From contig JAFGHM010000099.1 in NCBI GenBank assembly GCA_016930135.1, positions 1 through 40,826 of the forward strand: a stretch of 40,826 nucleotides of DNA, given 5' to 3'. Shown here one piece after another: positions 7,599 through 16,751 of this stretch; the first letter of the stretch is position 1, and every line of letters starts with the position of its first letter. Made by a program: the position numbers and the translations under genes. The stretch comes from Thermoplasmatota archaeon. Its GTDB lineage: Archaea > Thermoplasmatota > Thermoplasmata > UBA10834. The notes beneath the pieces were generated by a model, which had not been told where the DNA came from, did no database searches, and was given only the letters and a program-made list of their open reading frames with translations.

Positions 7599-10500
7599 AT
7601 GGGTCTGAGGGACAGAGCCAGAGAGACGGCTTCAAGGCAGACAGCGGAGCAGCCGGCGCCCTCCAGAGAAGAGGGTGCTGATGAGAGGCCTGCCGCGCAG
7701 CGGCCTGAGCAAGAAGCGGACGATCAGCAGCCTGTGCTCGAGTCCAGTGTGACCTATCTTGTCGAAGAGGAGAAGCCGGAGCTCGTCTATTCGCTGTTCG
7801 CCACCGCCACGCGCAGCGGCGTGCGCGGTATGATCATCTCAAGGACATACCCCAAGAATCTCCGGAAGTCGCTGAATCTACCAGATGTCCCCATATACTG
7901 GCTGACAAACGCCATGAGCGAGGATGCCATCGGCCCCAAGGACCTGGAGCGCCTCACGCTCAACATCAGGAGGTTCCTCGATGAAGGCGGGGGCCAGCTG
8001 GTGCTGATAGACTCCCTTGAATACATCATCACCAACAACAAGTTCGTCAGCGTCCTGAGGCTCATCCAGACGATAAGGGACCTCGTGGCCATTCATAAGG
8101 CGGTCGGTCTGGTGGGGCTCAAGGCATCCACGCTCGAGCCGGCAAAGCTGGCCTCGATACAGAGGGAGCTGGAGGTGTTTTCTGGTGACAAGCCCGCAGC
8201 GCCTCATCCTCGCGGCGAGGCCGAAGCCGAGGTAGTGGCCGAATTGAAGCAGGATGAGATGCTGGTCGAGGTCGAGAAGCTCGAACAGGAGAAGAAGAAG
8301 CTTGCGGCTCAGGCAGCCAGGTTGGCCGGGGAGTCTCAGAAGAACGCGGCGGACAGGGCCGAGCTCGAGAAGGAGCGGCAGGAGGTTCGGCAGACGCTAG
8401 TCCGGGTCCGTCAGACCAGGAAGGAACTGGAGAGCTTCAGGATCAAGCTCACGAGCGAGGAGGCGGAGCTCACCTCGAAGGTCAGGGCGAAACTGGCCAA
8501 GGAGATGCAGGCCCTCGATTCGAAGAGGGCGAACCTCGAGATGATGGAGAAGGAGATAGAGTCGAGGTATCAGCAGCTGGATAGGATAGTCGGGCTCAAG
8601 ACTGAACAGAGGATGGTCGAGGTCCAGGGTGAGAAGCGGCGACTCGAGCAGGAGAGGCAGAAGGTCGCGAGCCTGATGGAGGAGGTCCAGACCGAGAAGA
8701 AGACGATGGAGGAGCGCCTCCAGGCAATACAGGAGAACGAGGAGTCGCTCGAGCGGACGATACAGGAGGCAAAGGATCGCGACAAGAAGCTCGCCGAGAA
8801 GGAGCGCGCCCTGGCTCTTGACAGGGTCGAGCTGGAGAAGGTTCGTGCGAACACGGATACAGAGCGGAAGGAGCTCGAGCGACTCAAGAAGGCGCAAGAG
8901 GAGGAGACAGCCCATACGCGTTCCGAGCTCTCCCGAATAACCGCCGAGGTGAATCAGCGCGAGGAATCCATCTCCAAGCTGACGCATGAGCTGGAGAGCC
9001 TCAAGTCGAAGCTTGTCACTCAGGAGCAAGCACTCAACGAGCGCGAGAAGGCCATAGGCGCGAAGCTAGAAGCCCTCGACATGAAGGAGAAGTCCCTCGT
9101 CGCAGCCGAGACCGACTCGAAGCAGGCGTTGGAGAAGGCCTCGATGCTCGATGCTGCAGCGAAGGCAAGGGAAGAGCAGCTCAGGAAGGATCACGAGAAG
9201 TTCCAGGCGGACATGGAGGTCATGCGGATCGAACTCGTCAGGAAGACTGCGGAGCTGCAGAAACGCGAGGAGAAGTTGAGGGCGGACGAGGACAGGTTCT
9301 CCTCGGAGAGCGAGGCCAGGAACAAGGCGCTATCCGAACTCGAAGTTCAGCTCAAGGAAAGCAGCGTTGCCTTCCAGAAGACGGGAGATATGTTGGACAA
9401 GCGGGAGGCAGCCATCAAGAAGCTCGAGGAGGAGATGGAATCGATGAGGGCCGAGGCTGAGGAGTTCGCAGCCTCGCTCAACGATGAGAAGTCCTCCTTC
9501 GAGCGAGAGTCGCAGAAGGCCAGAGAGGAGCTTGTCAAGGATCGGAACACCTTCGAGCAGGACAAACTCGCATTCGAGCAGGAGAGGGGGGAAGCCGAGA
9601 GACAGATAACCGAGGCCCAGAAGGAGATCGACGAGAAGCTCGCGAGGATTGAGGAGGAGCGCAAGGAGGGAGAGGAGAAGGCTATCTCGGTCGACGAGAT
9701 GAGGAGCATCTTGAACCAGCGGGCGAGCGATGTCGCTGCTTCCGAACTGAAGATGGCCGAGGAGCGCGTCGCCTTGGATGGGATGCGTCGGGAGCTCGGC
9801 AAGAGGAAGGAAGAGCTGGAGCAGATCGAGAAGGAGCTCGCCGTCAAGAAGGAGCGGCTGGACCAGGCCACGGTGGAATTGCATGAGGCGAAGGCAGAGG
9901 TCGAGGACAGAGAATCGCTCCTGAAGGAGCAGCTCACTACTTCTGAGGGCGAGAAGGACGCCCTGGAAGCCAGAAGGAGCACGCTGCTGGAGCAGGAGCA
10001 AGCGCTCGAGAAATCCAAGACGGAGATGGAGGCCAAGGCTCAGGAGATAGCTTCACAGCAATCGGAGCTCGAGGAGTGGAAGGGGCAGCTTGACGATATC
10101 TCAGAATCGCTCAAGTCGAGGACAGCGGAGCTCGGGCAGAGAGAGAAGACACTGCAGTCCCGGCAGTCCGAGCTCGATTCTCTTCATGAATCGCTGAGGG
10201 AAGAGAAGGCGAAACTGGAGAGTGACTACGCATCCAAGTTCGCCGAGCTCGAGGCGATGCGAAAGACGTTCGAGGCAGAGTCGGCGTCCATGGAGGCGGC
10301 CAGGAGTAAGATGACCGCCACCGAGCAGGAGGCGAGCAACCGGGAGAAGAAGATCATCGAGGGCGAGAATGCGCTGGCCGAGAAACGGAAGGCTCTTGCC
10401 GACGCGGAGAGCGCCATCCAGTCCGCCAAGAAGGCGACTGCCGAGCAGGTAGAGAGCCTCAGAGCCGAGAAGCGCGAATTCGAATCGCAGCGCGAATCGC

Positions 10501-12656
10501 TTTCGAAGGAATGGGAGGCTCTGCAGCGGGAGAAGGATAAGATCCTCAAAGAGAACGAGGCCATCTGGGCTGACCTGGAGGAGGCCAAGGCGCAGCTGGA
10601 GCAGAGGGCAAGGGGGCTGGAGGAGAAAGACCAGCACATCTTGGCGAGGGAACTGACACTCAAGGCCTCCGCGAAAGGCATCTCGACGAAGGAGGTTGAG
10701 CTTGGGGAGCTGGAGAGCCGCCTCATGAAGACGGAGCAGGAGCTGAGCGAGAAGCAGGATGAGCTGGGAAGGGCCGAGGCAGAGCTGAGGGCGTCCCGGG
10801 CCGGCATTCAGGAGAAGGAAGCGCGCCTGAAAGACGTCGAAGCGAAGCTCGTCGAGTCCCAGGCCAGGCTCGACGAACGCGGGGCAGAGCTCAGGAATAT
10901 GGAGAAGGAGCTGGAGGAGTCTAGGGCGAGCCTGCGGACGAGGGAGTCCGAGCTTGGCCAGCTCGAGTCGGAATTGACGCAATCGCATTCACAACTCATG
11001 ACCAAAGAGGTCGAACTGAAGAGCTCCGAGGAGGAATTGAAGCAGTCTCGCGCGGATCTCGAATCCAGGGGCAATGAACTGAGGCAGATGGAGTCCCGTT
11101 TGCTGGATTCAGAATCAAGGCTCGGGACAAGGGAGGCGGAGCTCCGGGCGACGGCGGACGAACTCACGGCCTCGCGTGCCGATCTCGAAAAGGAGAGGGC
11201 GCACATCGCCAAGGTAGAGGAGAAGCTCAACCTGTCCGAGTCCCGGCTGTCCGCGAAGGAGTCGGATCTCAGAGATCTCGAATCCAGACTCGCGGAGTCA
11301 CAGGCGAAGCTTCATGCCAGGGACGAAGAGCTGAAGACAACCGCTCAGTCGCTCGAGGTCCAGAGGGAGGATCTCGGCCAGAGAACTCAGCAGTCAGAGC
11401 AGAGCATCCTGGAGGCCCAGACCGAGTTGGACAGACGGGCCGCCAGACTCCAGGGGGACTTCGAGGTCTTGAAGACCGAGAAAGGCCGGCTTGAGGCCGA
11501 GAGGGCGCGCCTGGAGGACGAACGAGGCGCCCTCGCTCAGTCGCAGGCGGAGATCGACAAGATCAAGGGTGAGCTCGAAGGCAGGGCTCACGAGCTCACT
11601 AGGCTGCAACAGGGCCTGTCAGGTAGAGAGGTGGCACTCGCCGAGCGAGAGGCGGCTGCTGCCGCGTCCGAGGCAGATATCAGGAAGCTGCAGTCGGATG
11701 TTGAGACCGTCAGGGAGGAGACAGCGGCATCCCTGAAGGATTTGGAGGAGCACGAAGCGAAGATCTCGGAGAAGGAGGAGGCATTGAGGGCGGATGAGGC
11801 CTCGGCTCTCGAGCTTGCGAACGAGCTGGAGAAGCGCGTTGTCGCCGTCGAGCAGAGGGAGGACAAGCTGAGCCAGGAGATCGAGCTGTTCGAGAAGCAG
11901 AGGAATGCGCTCATGACCAAGGAGCGGGAGGCCGGGCAGTCCCTTGAAGAGTACAGAGAGGTGCTCGACGAGATAGCCCGACAGCGGGACGCCCTGGCGG
12001 CCCAGCAGAAAGAGATATTCTCCCGGACTTCAGCCCTGGAAGAGACCATCGCCGAGATCGAGCTCATGCAGGAGGACCTGGACAGAGAACGGGGGCTCCT
12101 GGACCAGAAGGAGAGAGGCCTGGAGCAGCTGAGAGCGGAGCTGGACAAGTGGCGGCTCGAGCTGATGGGCAAGAGGGAACAGCTCGAAGAGGAAGTGAGG
12201 GTCAGGGTGTCCGAGGTGTCGAAGGAGGCGGCGGCCCTCACCAGGCCCCAGCCGATACAGGTCAGTGAGGACGAGCTTATCCGGAGGGAGCTGGAGCTGC
12301 GGAACCTCGGGGAGCGCATGAAGGAAAGAGAAAGGGACCTCGAGACCCGGGAGAGGACCGTCGTTGTCGAGATGGAGCAACTCGAGAAGGAGCGAGCGGA
12401 GGTGCAGGACCTCTGGGACAACATCGAGGCCTCGAGGAAGGGTCTGGCCGAGGGGCTGGACGAGAAGGCAATCACAGAGCTGGAGCGCAGGAAGACGGAG
12501 CTGGATGAGATCTATCTCAGACTCTCTCAGAGGGAGGAGGAGATACGCCGCGACGAGCGGAGGCTCGAGGACGAGTGGGCGCGGCTGCAGTCGATAGAGG
12601 GAGAACTCACCGATCTTGCCAAGGTCCTGAAGTCCAAGGAAGAGGACGCTGGGTAG
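7599..12656 (+). CDS. Giant coiled-coil protein with N-terminal DUF835 domain
   Basis: A 1685-residue protein. Residues 1-48 are a polar disordered leader. Residues 50-191 are a DUF835 domain closely matching the one at the end of the isoleucyl-tRNA synthetase in this window (shared YLVEE, YP, WL, PKDLE, D-x-LEY, ITNN and VLRLIQ motifs). From about residue 216 to the end it is an almost uninterrupted, highly charged heptad coiled coil of some 1450 residues. As a single dimeric rod that would exceed 200 nm, which is inference from 0.15 nm per residue. Residues 1000-1251 consist of 21-residue tandem repeats. No Walker motifs, signal peptide or membrane segment are seen, so it is neither an SMC/Rad50 protein nor exported. 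It is likely cytoskeletal or scaffolding; DUF835 probably gives the attachment point. Confidence 0.85.
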   Translation: MGLRDRARETASRQTAEQPAPSREEGADERPAAQRPEQEADDQQPVLESSVTYLVEEEKPELVYSLFATATRSGVRGMIISRTYPKNLRKSLNLPDVPIYWLTNAMSEDAIGPKDLERLTLNIRRFLDEGGGQLVLIDSLEYIITNNKFVSVLRLIQTIRDLVAIHKAVGLVGLKASTLEPAKLASIQRELEVFSGDKPAAPHPRGEAEAEVVAELKQDEMLVEVEKLEQEKKKLAAQAARLAGESQKNAADRAELEKERQEVRQTLVRVRQTRKELESFRIKLTSEEAELTSKVRAKLAKEMQALDSKRANLEMMEKEIESRYQQLDRIVGLKTEQRMVEVQGEKRRLEQERQKVASLMEEVQTEKKTMEERLQAIQENEESLERTIQEAKDRDKKLAEKERALALDRVELEKVRANTDTERKELERLKKAQEEETAHTRSELSRITAEVNQREESISKLTHELESLKSKLVTQEQALNEREKAIGAKLEALDMKEKSLVAAETDSKQALEKASMLDAAAKAREEQLRKDHEKFQADMEVMRIELVRKTAELQKREEKLRADEDRFSSESEARNKALSELEVQLKESSVAFQKTGDMLDKREAAIKKLEEEMESMRAEAEEFAASLNDEKSSFERESQKAREELVKDRNTFEQDKLAFEQERGEAERQITEAQKEIDEKLARIEEERKEGEEKAISVDEMRSILNQRASDVAASELKMAEERVALDGMRRELGKRKEELEQIEKELAVKKERLDQATVELHEAKAEVEDRESLLKEQLTTSEGEKDALEARRSTLLEQEQALEKSKTEMEAKAQEIASQQSELEEWKGQLDDISESLKSRTAELGQREKTLQSRQSELDSLHESLREEKAKLESDYASKFAELEAMRKTFEAESASMEAARSKMTATEQEASNREKKIIEGENALAEKRKALADAESAIQSAKKATAEQVESLRAEKREFESQRESLSKEWEALQREKDKILKENEAIWADLEEAKAQLEQRARGLEEKDQHILARELTLKASAKGISTKEVELGELESRLMKTEQELSEKQDELGRAEAELRASRAGIQEKEARLKDVEAKLVESQARLDERGAELRNMEKELEESRASLRTRESELGQLESELTQSHSQLMTKEVELKSSEEELKQSRADLESRGNELRQMESRLLDSESRLGTREAELRATADELTASRADLEKERAHIAKVEEKLNLSESRLSAKESDLRDLESRLAESQAKLHARDEELKTTAQSLEVQREDLGQRTQQSEQSILEAQTELDRRAARLQGDFEVLKTEKGRLEAERARLEDERGALAQSQAEIDKIKGELEGRAHELTRLQQGLSGREVALAEREAAAAASEADIRKLQSDVETVREETAASLKDLEEHEAKISEKEEALRADEASALELANELEKRVVAVEQREDKLSQEIELFEKQRNALMTKEREAGQSLEEYREVLDEIARQRDALAAQQKEIFSRTSALEETIAEIELMQEDLDRERGLLDQKERGLEQLRAELDKWRLELMGKREQLEEEVRVRVSEVSKEAAALTRPQPIQVSEDELIRRELELRNLGERMKERERDLETRERTVVVEMEQLEKERAEVQDLWDNIEASRKGLAEGLDEKAITELERRKTELDEIYLRLSQREEEIRRDERRLEDEWARLQSIEGELTDLAKVLKSKEEDAG
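10596..11351 (+). repeat. Tandem 63-base / 21-residue repeats within the coiled coil
   Basis: Twelve consecutive in-register units of exactly 21 residues (residues 1000-1251), with no indels. Units 4-12 are the clearest. Consensus by position: Leu 1, Ser 4, Leu 8, Arg/Lys 11, Glu 12, Glu 14, Leu 15 and Glu 19, so Leu recurs every seven residues (three heptads per unit). Flanking sequence keeps the heptads but loses the Ser-4 and Glu-Leu 14-15 pattern. DNA copies have diverged, so the duplication is old or constrained at protein level. Confidence 0.85.
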
Positions 12657-12685
12657 TTCGAAAGGGCCATTGAGTCGAGCTCAGG

Positions 12686-13882
12686 CTAGAACACGGATAT
12701 CTTGCCAGCGACTATCTTGTCCGTCAGGTCCGTGATATTGGCCAGCCTCTCATCGAACAGGGCGGCGACATCTTTTTCGTACTTTCTCGGGTTGACGTTG
12801 TCGGCATACTTGATCCTCGCACTCGCCGCCTGCGGGCTGTCGATCGGCTTGCCTATCTGGGACAGTATGCGCGTGTGTACCTCCAGGATGTCCCCCCTTC
12901 CGGCCTTGACTACGTCGTTCGCAACATGGTTCGCGAGTATGTTGTAGAGCTTGCCTACATGCGTCACGGGGTTCTTGCCCGCGCAGGCCTCCATGCTCAT
13001 CGGCCTCATCGGGGTTATCAGACCATTCGCCCTGTTGCCTCTGCCCACAGAGCCATCGTCACCGTTCTCCATGCTCAGCCCTGAGACCGTCAAGTAGAAT
13101 ATGTTCCCTCTGTAGTCGTCAGCTGTGTTCACGAACACCCTCAGCTGTCTGTCGGTGAACTTCTGCGCGAAGTCCGCGACCCTCTCCGTGAGCTGCTCTA
13201 TGGAGCTCTTGTATTCGTTCTTGCCCGACAACCTGCAGTCTACCATCGCCACCGCTATGGTCAGGTCTATCCGATCCCCCATCCGACAGGCCATGACCTT
13301 CACATCCTCCCCGAGCTCAGGCATCGTCCTGCTGAGCTTACCGTTGATGTGCTTCTCGGTCTCGAGCGTGATCGTCTCGGTCTCGCTGAAGGGAGCGAAC
13401 CCTACCCCGAACGAGGTGTCGTTCGCCAGCAGACGCTTGGTCTCGTAGACCCCTCTGAGGTCGACGCTCCCCTGTCCAATCCGGCAATCGATTGTGACGC
13501 CCCATTCGGTGTCGAGGTGCTTGCAGTTCTTCTCGAGGTAGTTGTAGGCCGCCTTCACGGCGCAGGTCCTGTAGGGGAGTCTCTCGCCGTTGACCTCGGT
13601 CGTCGCCCTCCCGACCAGGAGAACGTAGCTCGGCTCCAGTATGGCCCCTCCTCCGAACTTCGGAGCTGACTGCCCGCCAACGACCTCCACCTCGTCCGTG
13701 TTGTGGTGCAGGATCCTGCCGTATCGTTCCGTGTACATCTTGCACAGCGCTCGGCTGACGCTCTCCGCAAGGCCGTCCGCAATGCTGTCCGGATGTCCTA
13801 TGCCCTTCCTCTCGACGAATTCCACACCTTGCTTCTCGATTGGGAGCTGGTTGAGTTCCTCGATGAAAATATTCCTAGACAT
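12686..13882 (-). CDS. mat: S-adenosylmethionine synthetase, archaeal type
   Basis: A 398-residue archaeal methionine adenosyltransferase, which makes S-adenosylmethionine from methionine and ATP. Recognisable family segments are [19 protein letters not shown] near the N-terminus, [12 protein letters not shown], the acidic and Gly-rich [19 protein letters not shown] region and the C-terminal [14 protein letters not shown]. Length is as expected for the archaeal family, which is distinct from bacterial MetK. It lies 95 bases downstream of, and codirectional with, lysine 2,3-aminomutase, a SAM-dependent radical enzyme. A TATA-like GGTTAAAAG on the minus strand at about 13927-13935 suggests that it also has its own promoter. 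Confidence 0.95.
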   Translation of the reverse strand: MSRNIFIEELNQLPIEKQGVEFVERKGIGHPDSIADGLAESVSRALCKMYTERYGRILHHNTDEVEVVGGQSAPKFGGGAILEPSYVLLVGRATTEVNGERLPYRTCAVKAAYNYLEKNCKHLDTEWGVTIDCRIGQGSVDLRGVYETKRLLANDTSFGVGFAPFSETETITLETEKHINGKLSRTMPELGEDVKVMACRMGDRIDLTIAVAMVDCRLSGKNEYKSSIEQLTERVADFAQKFTDRQLRVFVNTADDYRGNIFYLTVSGLSMENGDDGSVGRGNRANGLITPMRPMSMEACAGKNPVTHVGKLYNILANHVANDVVKAGRGDILEVHTRILSQIGKPIDSPQAASARIKYADNVNPRKYEKDVAALFDERLANITDLTDKIVAGKISVF

Positions 13883-13977
13883 CGGCTCATCTCACAAAGG
13901 TGGGCCGGAAGAATCCTTCTCCGCTTTTAACCTTTTCGGAGCGAGCACGCGAAGAAGGCCAGCATCGGGCCGAGGCG

Positions 13978-15252
13978 CTACTTCTTCTTGTGGTACGCCT
14001 TGCGCCTAGCCTCGCGCAGCGTTCCCTGAGGGACAAGGCACAGCTTCTTCCCGGAGAGGACTCCAGCGACCCCTTCCTTGCTCTCGACGCTGCTGTAGTC
14101 CTCGCACATCTTGCATTTGGGCGGACAGACACTAGTGCGGTCCTTGGGCTGCGGGTAAGTGAATATGCCTCCTTCGTAGTTCCTGAGCACGACCCTCTTG
14201 TCTGACATCGAGATGAGGTAGTTGGGGCCCACCGGTATCTTCCCCCCTCCGCCAGGAGCGTCTATGATGAAAGTCGGGACAGCGAACCCGGAGGTGTGTC
14301 CCCTCAGGGCCTCTGCGATCTCGATGCCCTTAGCGACGTCGGTCCTGAAGTGCTCTATGCCTTTCGACAGGTCGCACTGATAGTAGTAGTACGGCCTGCA
14401 CCTGATCTTGACGAGTTCGTGGGAGAGCTTCTTCATGATGGCAGGGCAGTCGTTGATGCCCTTCAGGAGCACGGACTGGTTCCCGACCGGTATGCCGTGA
14501 TCTGCGAGCATCTCGACGGCCCGTTTGGACTCCGGCGTGATCTCCTTCGGATGGTTGAATTGGGCGTTGAGCCAGATCGGATGGTACTTCGCAAGCATCT
14601 TGCAGAGTCCTGGCGTCACCCGCTGCGGGAGCGTGCAAGGGGCCCGGCTGCCTATTCTGACTATCTCGACATGGTCTATCGCCTTCAGACGCCTGACTAT
14701 GTCCTCGAGCATCTTGTCGGAGACCATCAGGCCGTCCCCTCCGGAAAGGAGGACGTCCCTGACCTCCTCGTGCTCCTTGATGTACCTGATGGACGCATCG
14801 ATGGTGCCCCGGTCGGCCTGCTTGTCCCTGTGACCCGCGAACCTCCGGCGGGTACAGTGCCTGCAGTAGTTGCCACACATGTCCGTTATCAGGAAGAGCA
14901 CCCTGTCGGGATACCTGTGCGTCAGGCCGTGGGTGGGAGAGTCGACGTCCTCGAACAGCGGGTCCTCCATGTCGGAGGCGCTGAAGTCTATCTCCTTGAT
15001 TGTCGGCACGGCCTGCATCCTGATCGGGCAGTAGGGATCGTCGGGGTCCATCAGCATCGCGAAATACGGGCTGATCGCCATCCTGAGGACCTTGAGAGAC
15101 TCTCGGACGCCCTGTTCCTCGTCCTCCGTGAGGTTGATGACCTCCTTGAGCTGCTCAAGAGTGGTGACGCGGTTCCTCATCTGCCACTTCCAGTCGTCCC
15201 AATCCTTCTTTGGGACGTCCTCCCAAAGAGATACTTCTCTATACGAACGCAT
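13978..15252 (-). CDS. kamA: L-lysine 2,3-aminomutase (radical SAM, PLP)
   Basis: A 424-residue KamA/AblA-family enzyme that converts L-lysine to L-beta-lysine. The radical-SAM cluster motif is C126-x3-C130-x2-C133 (CGNYCRHC). The PLP lysine is K338 in the family motif DAPGGGGK. Asp294 (QCDL) and Asp331 (DAPGG) correspond to the two Asp residues that bind the substrate epsilon-amino group in the clostridial lysine enzyme; glutamate 2,3-aminomutases replace them, so lysine is the likely substrate. Zinc ligands C269, C376, C380 and C383 match the clostridial set. ATG 15252 has GGAGG 8 bases upstream and a minus-strand TATA at 15305-15313. It is divergent from the thiolase-to-aminotransferase block. 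The alternative role is osmolyte synthesis (N-epsilon-acetyl-beta-lysine), but no AblB acetyltransferase is adjacent. Confidence 0.92.
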   Translation of the reverse strand: MRSYREVSLWEDVPKKDWDDWKWQMRNRVTTLEQLKEVINLTEDEEQGVRESLKVLRMAISPYFAMLMDPDDPYCPIRMQAVPTIKEIDFSASDMEDPLFEDVDSPTHGLTHRYPDRVLFLITDMCGNYCRHCTRRRFAGHRDKQADRGTIDASIRYIKEHEEVRDVLLSGGDGLMVSDKMLEDIVRRLKAIDHVEIVRIGSRAPCTLPQRVTPGLCKMLAKYHPIWLNAQFNHPKEITPESKRAVEMLADHGIPVGNQSVLLKGINDCPAIMKKLSHELVKIRCRPYYYYQCDLSKGIEHFRTDVAKGIEIAEALRGHTSGFAVPTFIIDAPGGGGKIPVGPNYLISMSDKRVVLRNYEGGIFTYPQPKDRTSVCPPKCKMCEDYSSVESKEGVAGVLSGKKLCLVPQGTLREARRKAYHKKK

Positions 15253-15304
15253 AGCACGTGCCTCCGGGCAATCCGTACGCTGGTTCTACCCATTGCACGA
15301 TTCC

Positions 15305-15313
15305 GTATTTAGC
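15305..15313 (-). promoter_or_regulatory. TATA box for kamA
   Basis: GCTAAATAC on the minus strand, about 57 bases from the start codon. It implies a leader of roughly 33 bases that includes the GGAGG at about 15261-15265. It lies in the 326-base divergent gap 15253-15578, which holds promoters for both directions and no convincing gene. Confidence 0.45.
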
Positions 15314-15452
15314 ATCTTGTCAGCGGAGGTCCCACTGCGTTACGAACTCCGATTGCGCGATACGATTTGAGGACGGGCGCGCGCATCGACCTGTTCGCTT
15401 TCGTAACCGGATGTCTATTTGCAGCTTGGAGGGCCGTGTAAATCGCCAATCG

Positions 15453-15530
15453 TTATATAGCCTGACCTTGATTCGAGCCGTTGTTGTTCCAGACATCCAG
15501 AATCGGTCGCCTGGACCGCCTTAGGAGGTG
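15453..15530 (+). promoter_or_regulatory. Promoter and leader of the thiolase operon
   Basis: TTATATA at 15453-15459 is the best plus-strand TATA in the divergent gap and predicts a start near 15482. That gives a leader of about 97 bases to the ATG at 15579. The leader contains a very strong Shine-Dalgarno, AGGAGGTG (15523-15530), placed 9 bases before a TTG at 15540 that is in frame with the thiolase. Translation may therefore start at TTG 15540, adding 13 residues. Confidence 0.45.
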
Positions 15531-15578
15531 TCCGGACGATTGCGTCTTGAAAGGGGGCCGGGCGGGAGCGTCTTTCGG

Positions 15579-16745
15579 ATGAAGAAAGTGGCGATTGTTG
15601 GTGCAGGGCAGAGTAGATACGGCGACTTCCCCGACAAGGGAATAAAGGAACTGTTCTTCGAGGCCTACAAGGACATGATCTCCAGCGTCGACAACGGTAT
15701 CGACCCGAAATCGATCGAGTCGGCATACATAGGCAACCTCGGCTCTGGGGGATTCCAGCTGGGCAACATGTCCGCGCTGGTGACGGAGTACTGCGGGCTC
15801 ACACACCTCAATACGATGAGGATAGAGAACGCCTGCGCCTCGGGCGGATACGCGATCATCGCCGCGGCGATGGATGTGCTCTCGGGCGCTCATGAGGTCG
15901 TTCTCGCAGGGGGTGTGGAGAAGATGACGGACGTCTCCGGCATGAAGCAGAAGTATTGGCTGGGCGTCTCGGGGGACACTGAGTACGAAAGGCTCGCGGG
16001 CACCACCTTTGCTGGCCTGTACGCGCTCATGGCCCAGAGACATATGCACGAGTTCGGGACCAAGAGGGAGCAGCTGTCTATGGTCGCTGTGAAGAACCAC
16101 AAGAACGGCGCTCAGAACCCGAAGGCGCAGTTCCAGCGGGAGATCACCATGGAGCAGGCCCTCAAAGGGCCCATCGTGGCGCATCCCCTCAATCTGTTCG
16201 ACTGCTGCTCCACGACGGATGGGGCGTCTGCGTTGATCATCTGCGATGCCGACATGGCCAAGAAGTACACAGATACGCCCGTGTACGTCGCCGGCTTCGG
16301 AGGCGCCAGCGACTTCCTCGCGATCCACGACAGAGTCAGTACCGTTGCGCTCGAGGGCACGAAGCGCGCGGCAGCGGCGGCGTACAAGATGTCTGGCCTC
16401 TCGCCTAAGGACATCCAGACCGCAGAGGTTCATGATTGTTTCACGATAGCCGAGCTGCTTGCCTACGAGGACCTGGGGTTCTGCGAGAAGGGCAAGGGCG
16501 GGCAGTACATGGAGGAGGGCCATACGAAGCTGGATGGCGACAGACCAGTCAACGCGAGCGGGGGCCTGAAGTCGAAGGGCCACCCGATTGGATCGACCGG
16601 GACTGGGATGGCCTATGAGATGTTCAACCAGCTGAGAGGGACTATCCAGAAGCCTGCGAGGCAGGTCAAGGGCGCAGAGGTCGGGCTGATCCACAATGTG
16701 GGCGGGTCTGGCGGCACTGTCGCGGTTTCCATCTTGAGGAGGTGA
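15579..16745 (+). CDS. Thiolase (acetyl-CoA C-acetyltransferase family, archaeal SCP-x-like type)
   Basis: A 388-residue thiolase. The nucleophile is Cys86 (ENACASGG). His285 in VHDCFTIAEL and His335 in GGLKSKGHPIGSTG complete the active site, and HNVGGSGGTVAV (372-383) is the archaeal C-terminal motif. All catalytic residues are present, so it should be active in forming or cleaving 3-oxoacyl-CoA. ATG 15579 matches the family start (MKKVAIVGAG); TTG 15540 is the alternative described under the leader. It is the first gene of a tight block: the HMGCS-like gene follows within 6 bases, then DUF35, CoA-transferase A and B and an aminotransferase. In archaea, thiolases of this type need a DUF35 partner. 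Context favours thiolysis of a 3-oxoacyl-CoA, but acetoacetyl-CoA formation for mevalonate remains possible. Confidence 0.9.
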   Translation: MKKVAIVGAGQSRYGDFPDKGIKELFFEAYKDMISSVDNGIDPKSIESAYIGNLGSGGFQLGNMSALVTEYCGLTHLNTMRIENACASGGYAIIAAAMDVLSGAHEVVLAGGVEKMTDVSGMKQKYWLGVSGDTEYERLAGTTFAGLYALMAQRHMHEFGTKREQLSMVAVKNHKNGAQNPKAQFQREITMEQALKGPIVAHPLNLFDCCSTTDGASALIICDADMAKKYTDTPVYVAGFGGASDFLAIHDRVSTVALEGTKRAAAAAYKMSGLSPKDIQTAEVHDCFTIAELLAYEDLGFCEKGKGGQYMEEGHTKLDGDRPVNASGGLKSKGHPIGSTGTGMAYEMFNQLRGTIQKPARQVKGAEVGLIHNVGGSGGTVAVSILRR

Positions 16746-16751
16746 ATGATG

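Noticed and set aside
10596-11351. CRISPR array or DNA-level satellite
   Set aside because: The 63-base periodicity is in frame within a coiled-coil gene, the DNA copies are diverged, and no spacer structure exists. No CRISPR array, insertion sequence, integrase gene or replication origin was seen anywhere in the window.
7599-12656. SMC/Rad50-type chromosome protein
   Set aside because: No Walker A or B, no signature motif and no hinge; the N-terminus is DUF835.
13978-15252. Glutamate 2,3-aminomutase
   Set aside because: Both Asp residues that bind the lysine epsilon-amino group (Asp294, Asp331) are kept; glutamate enzymes replace them.
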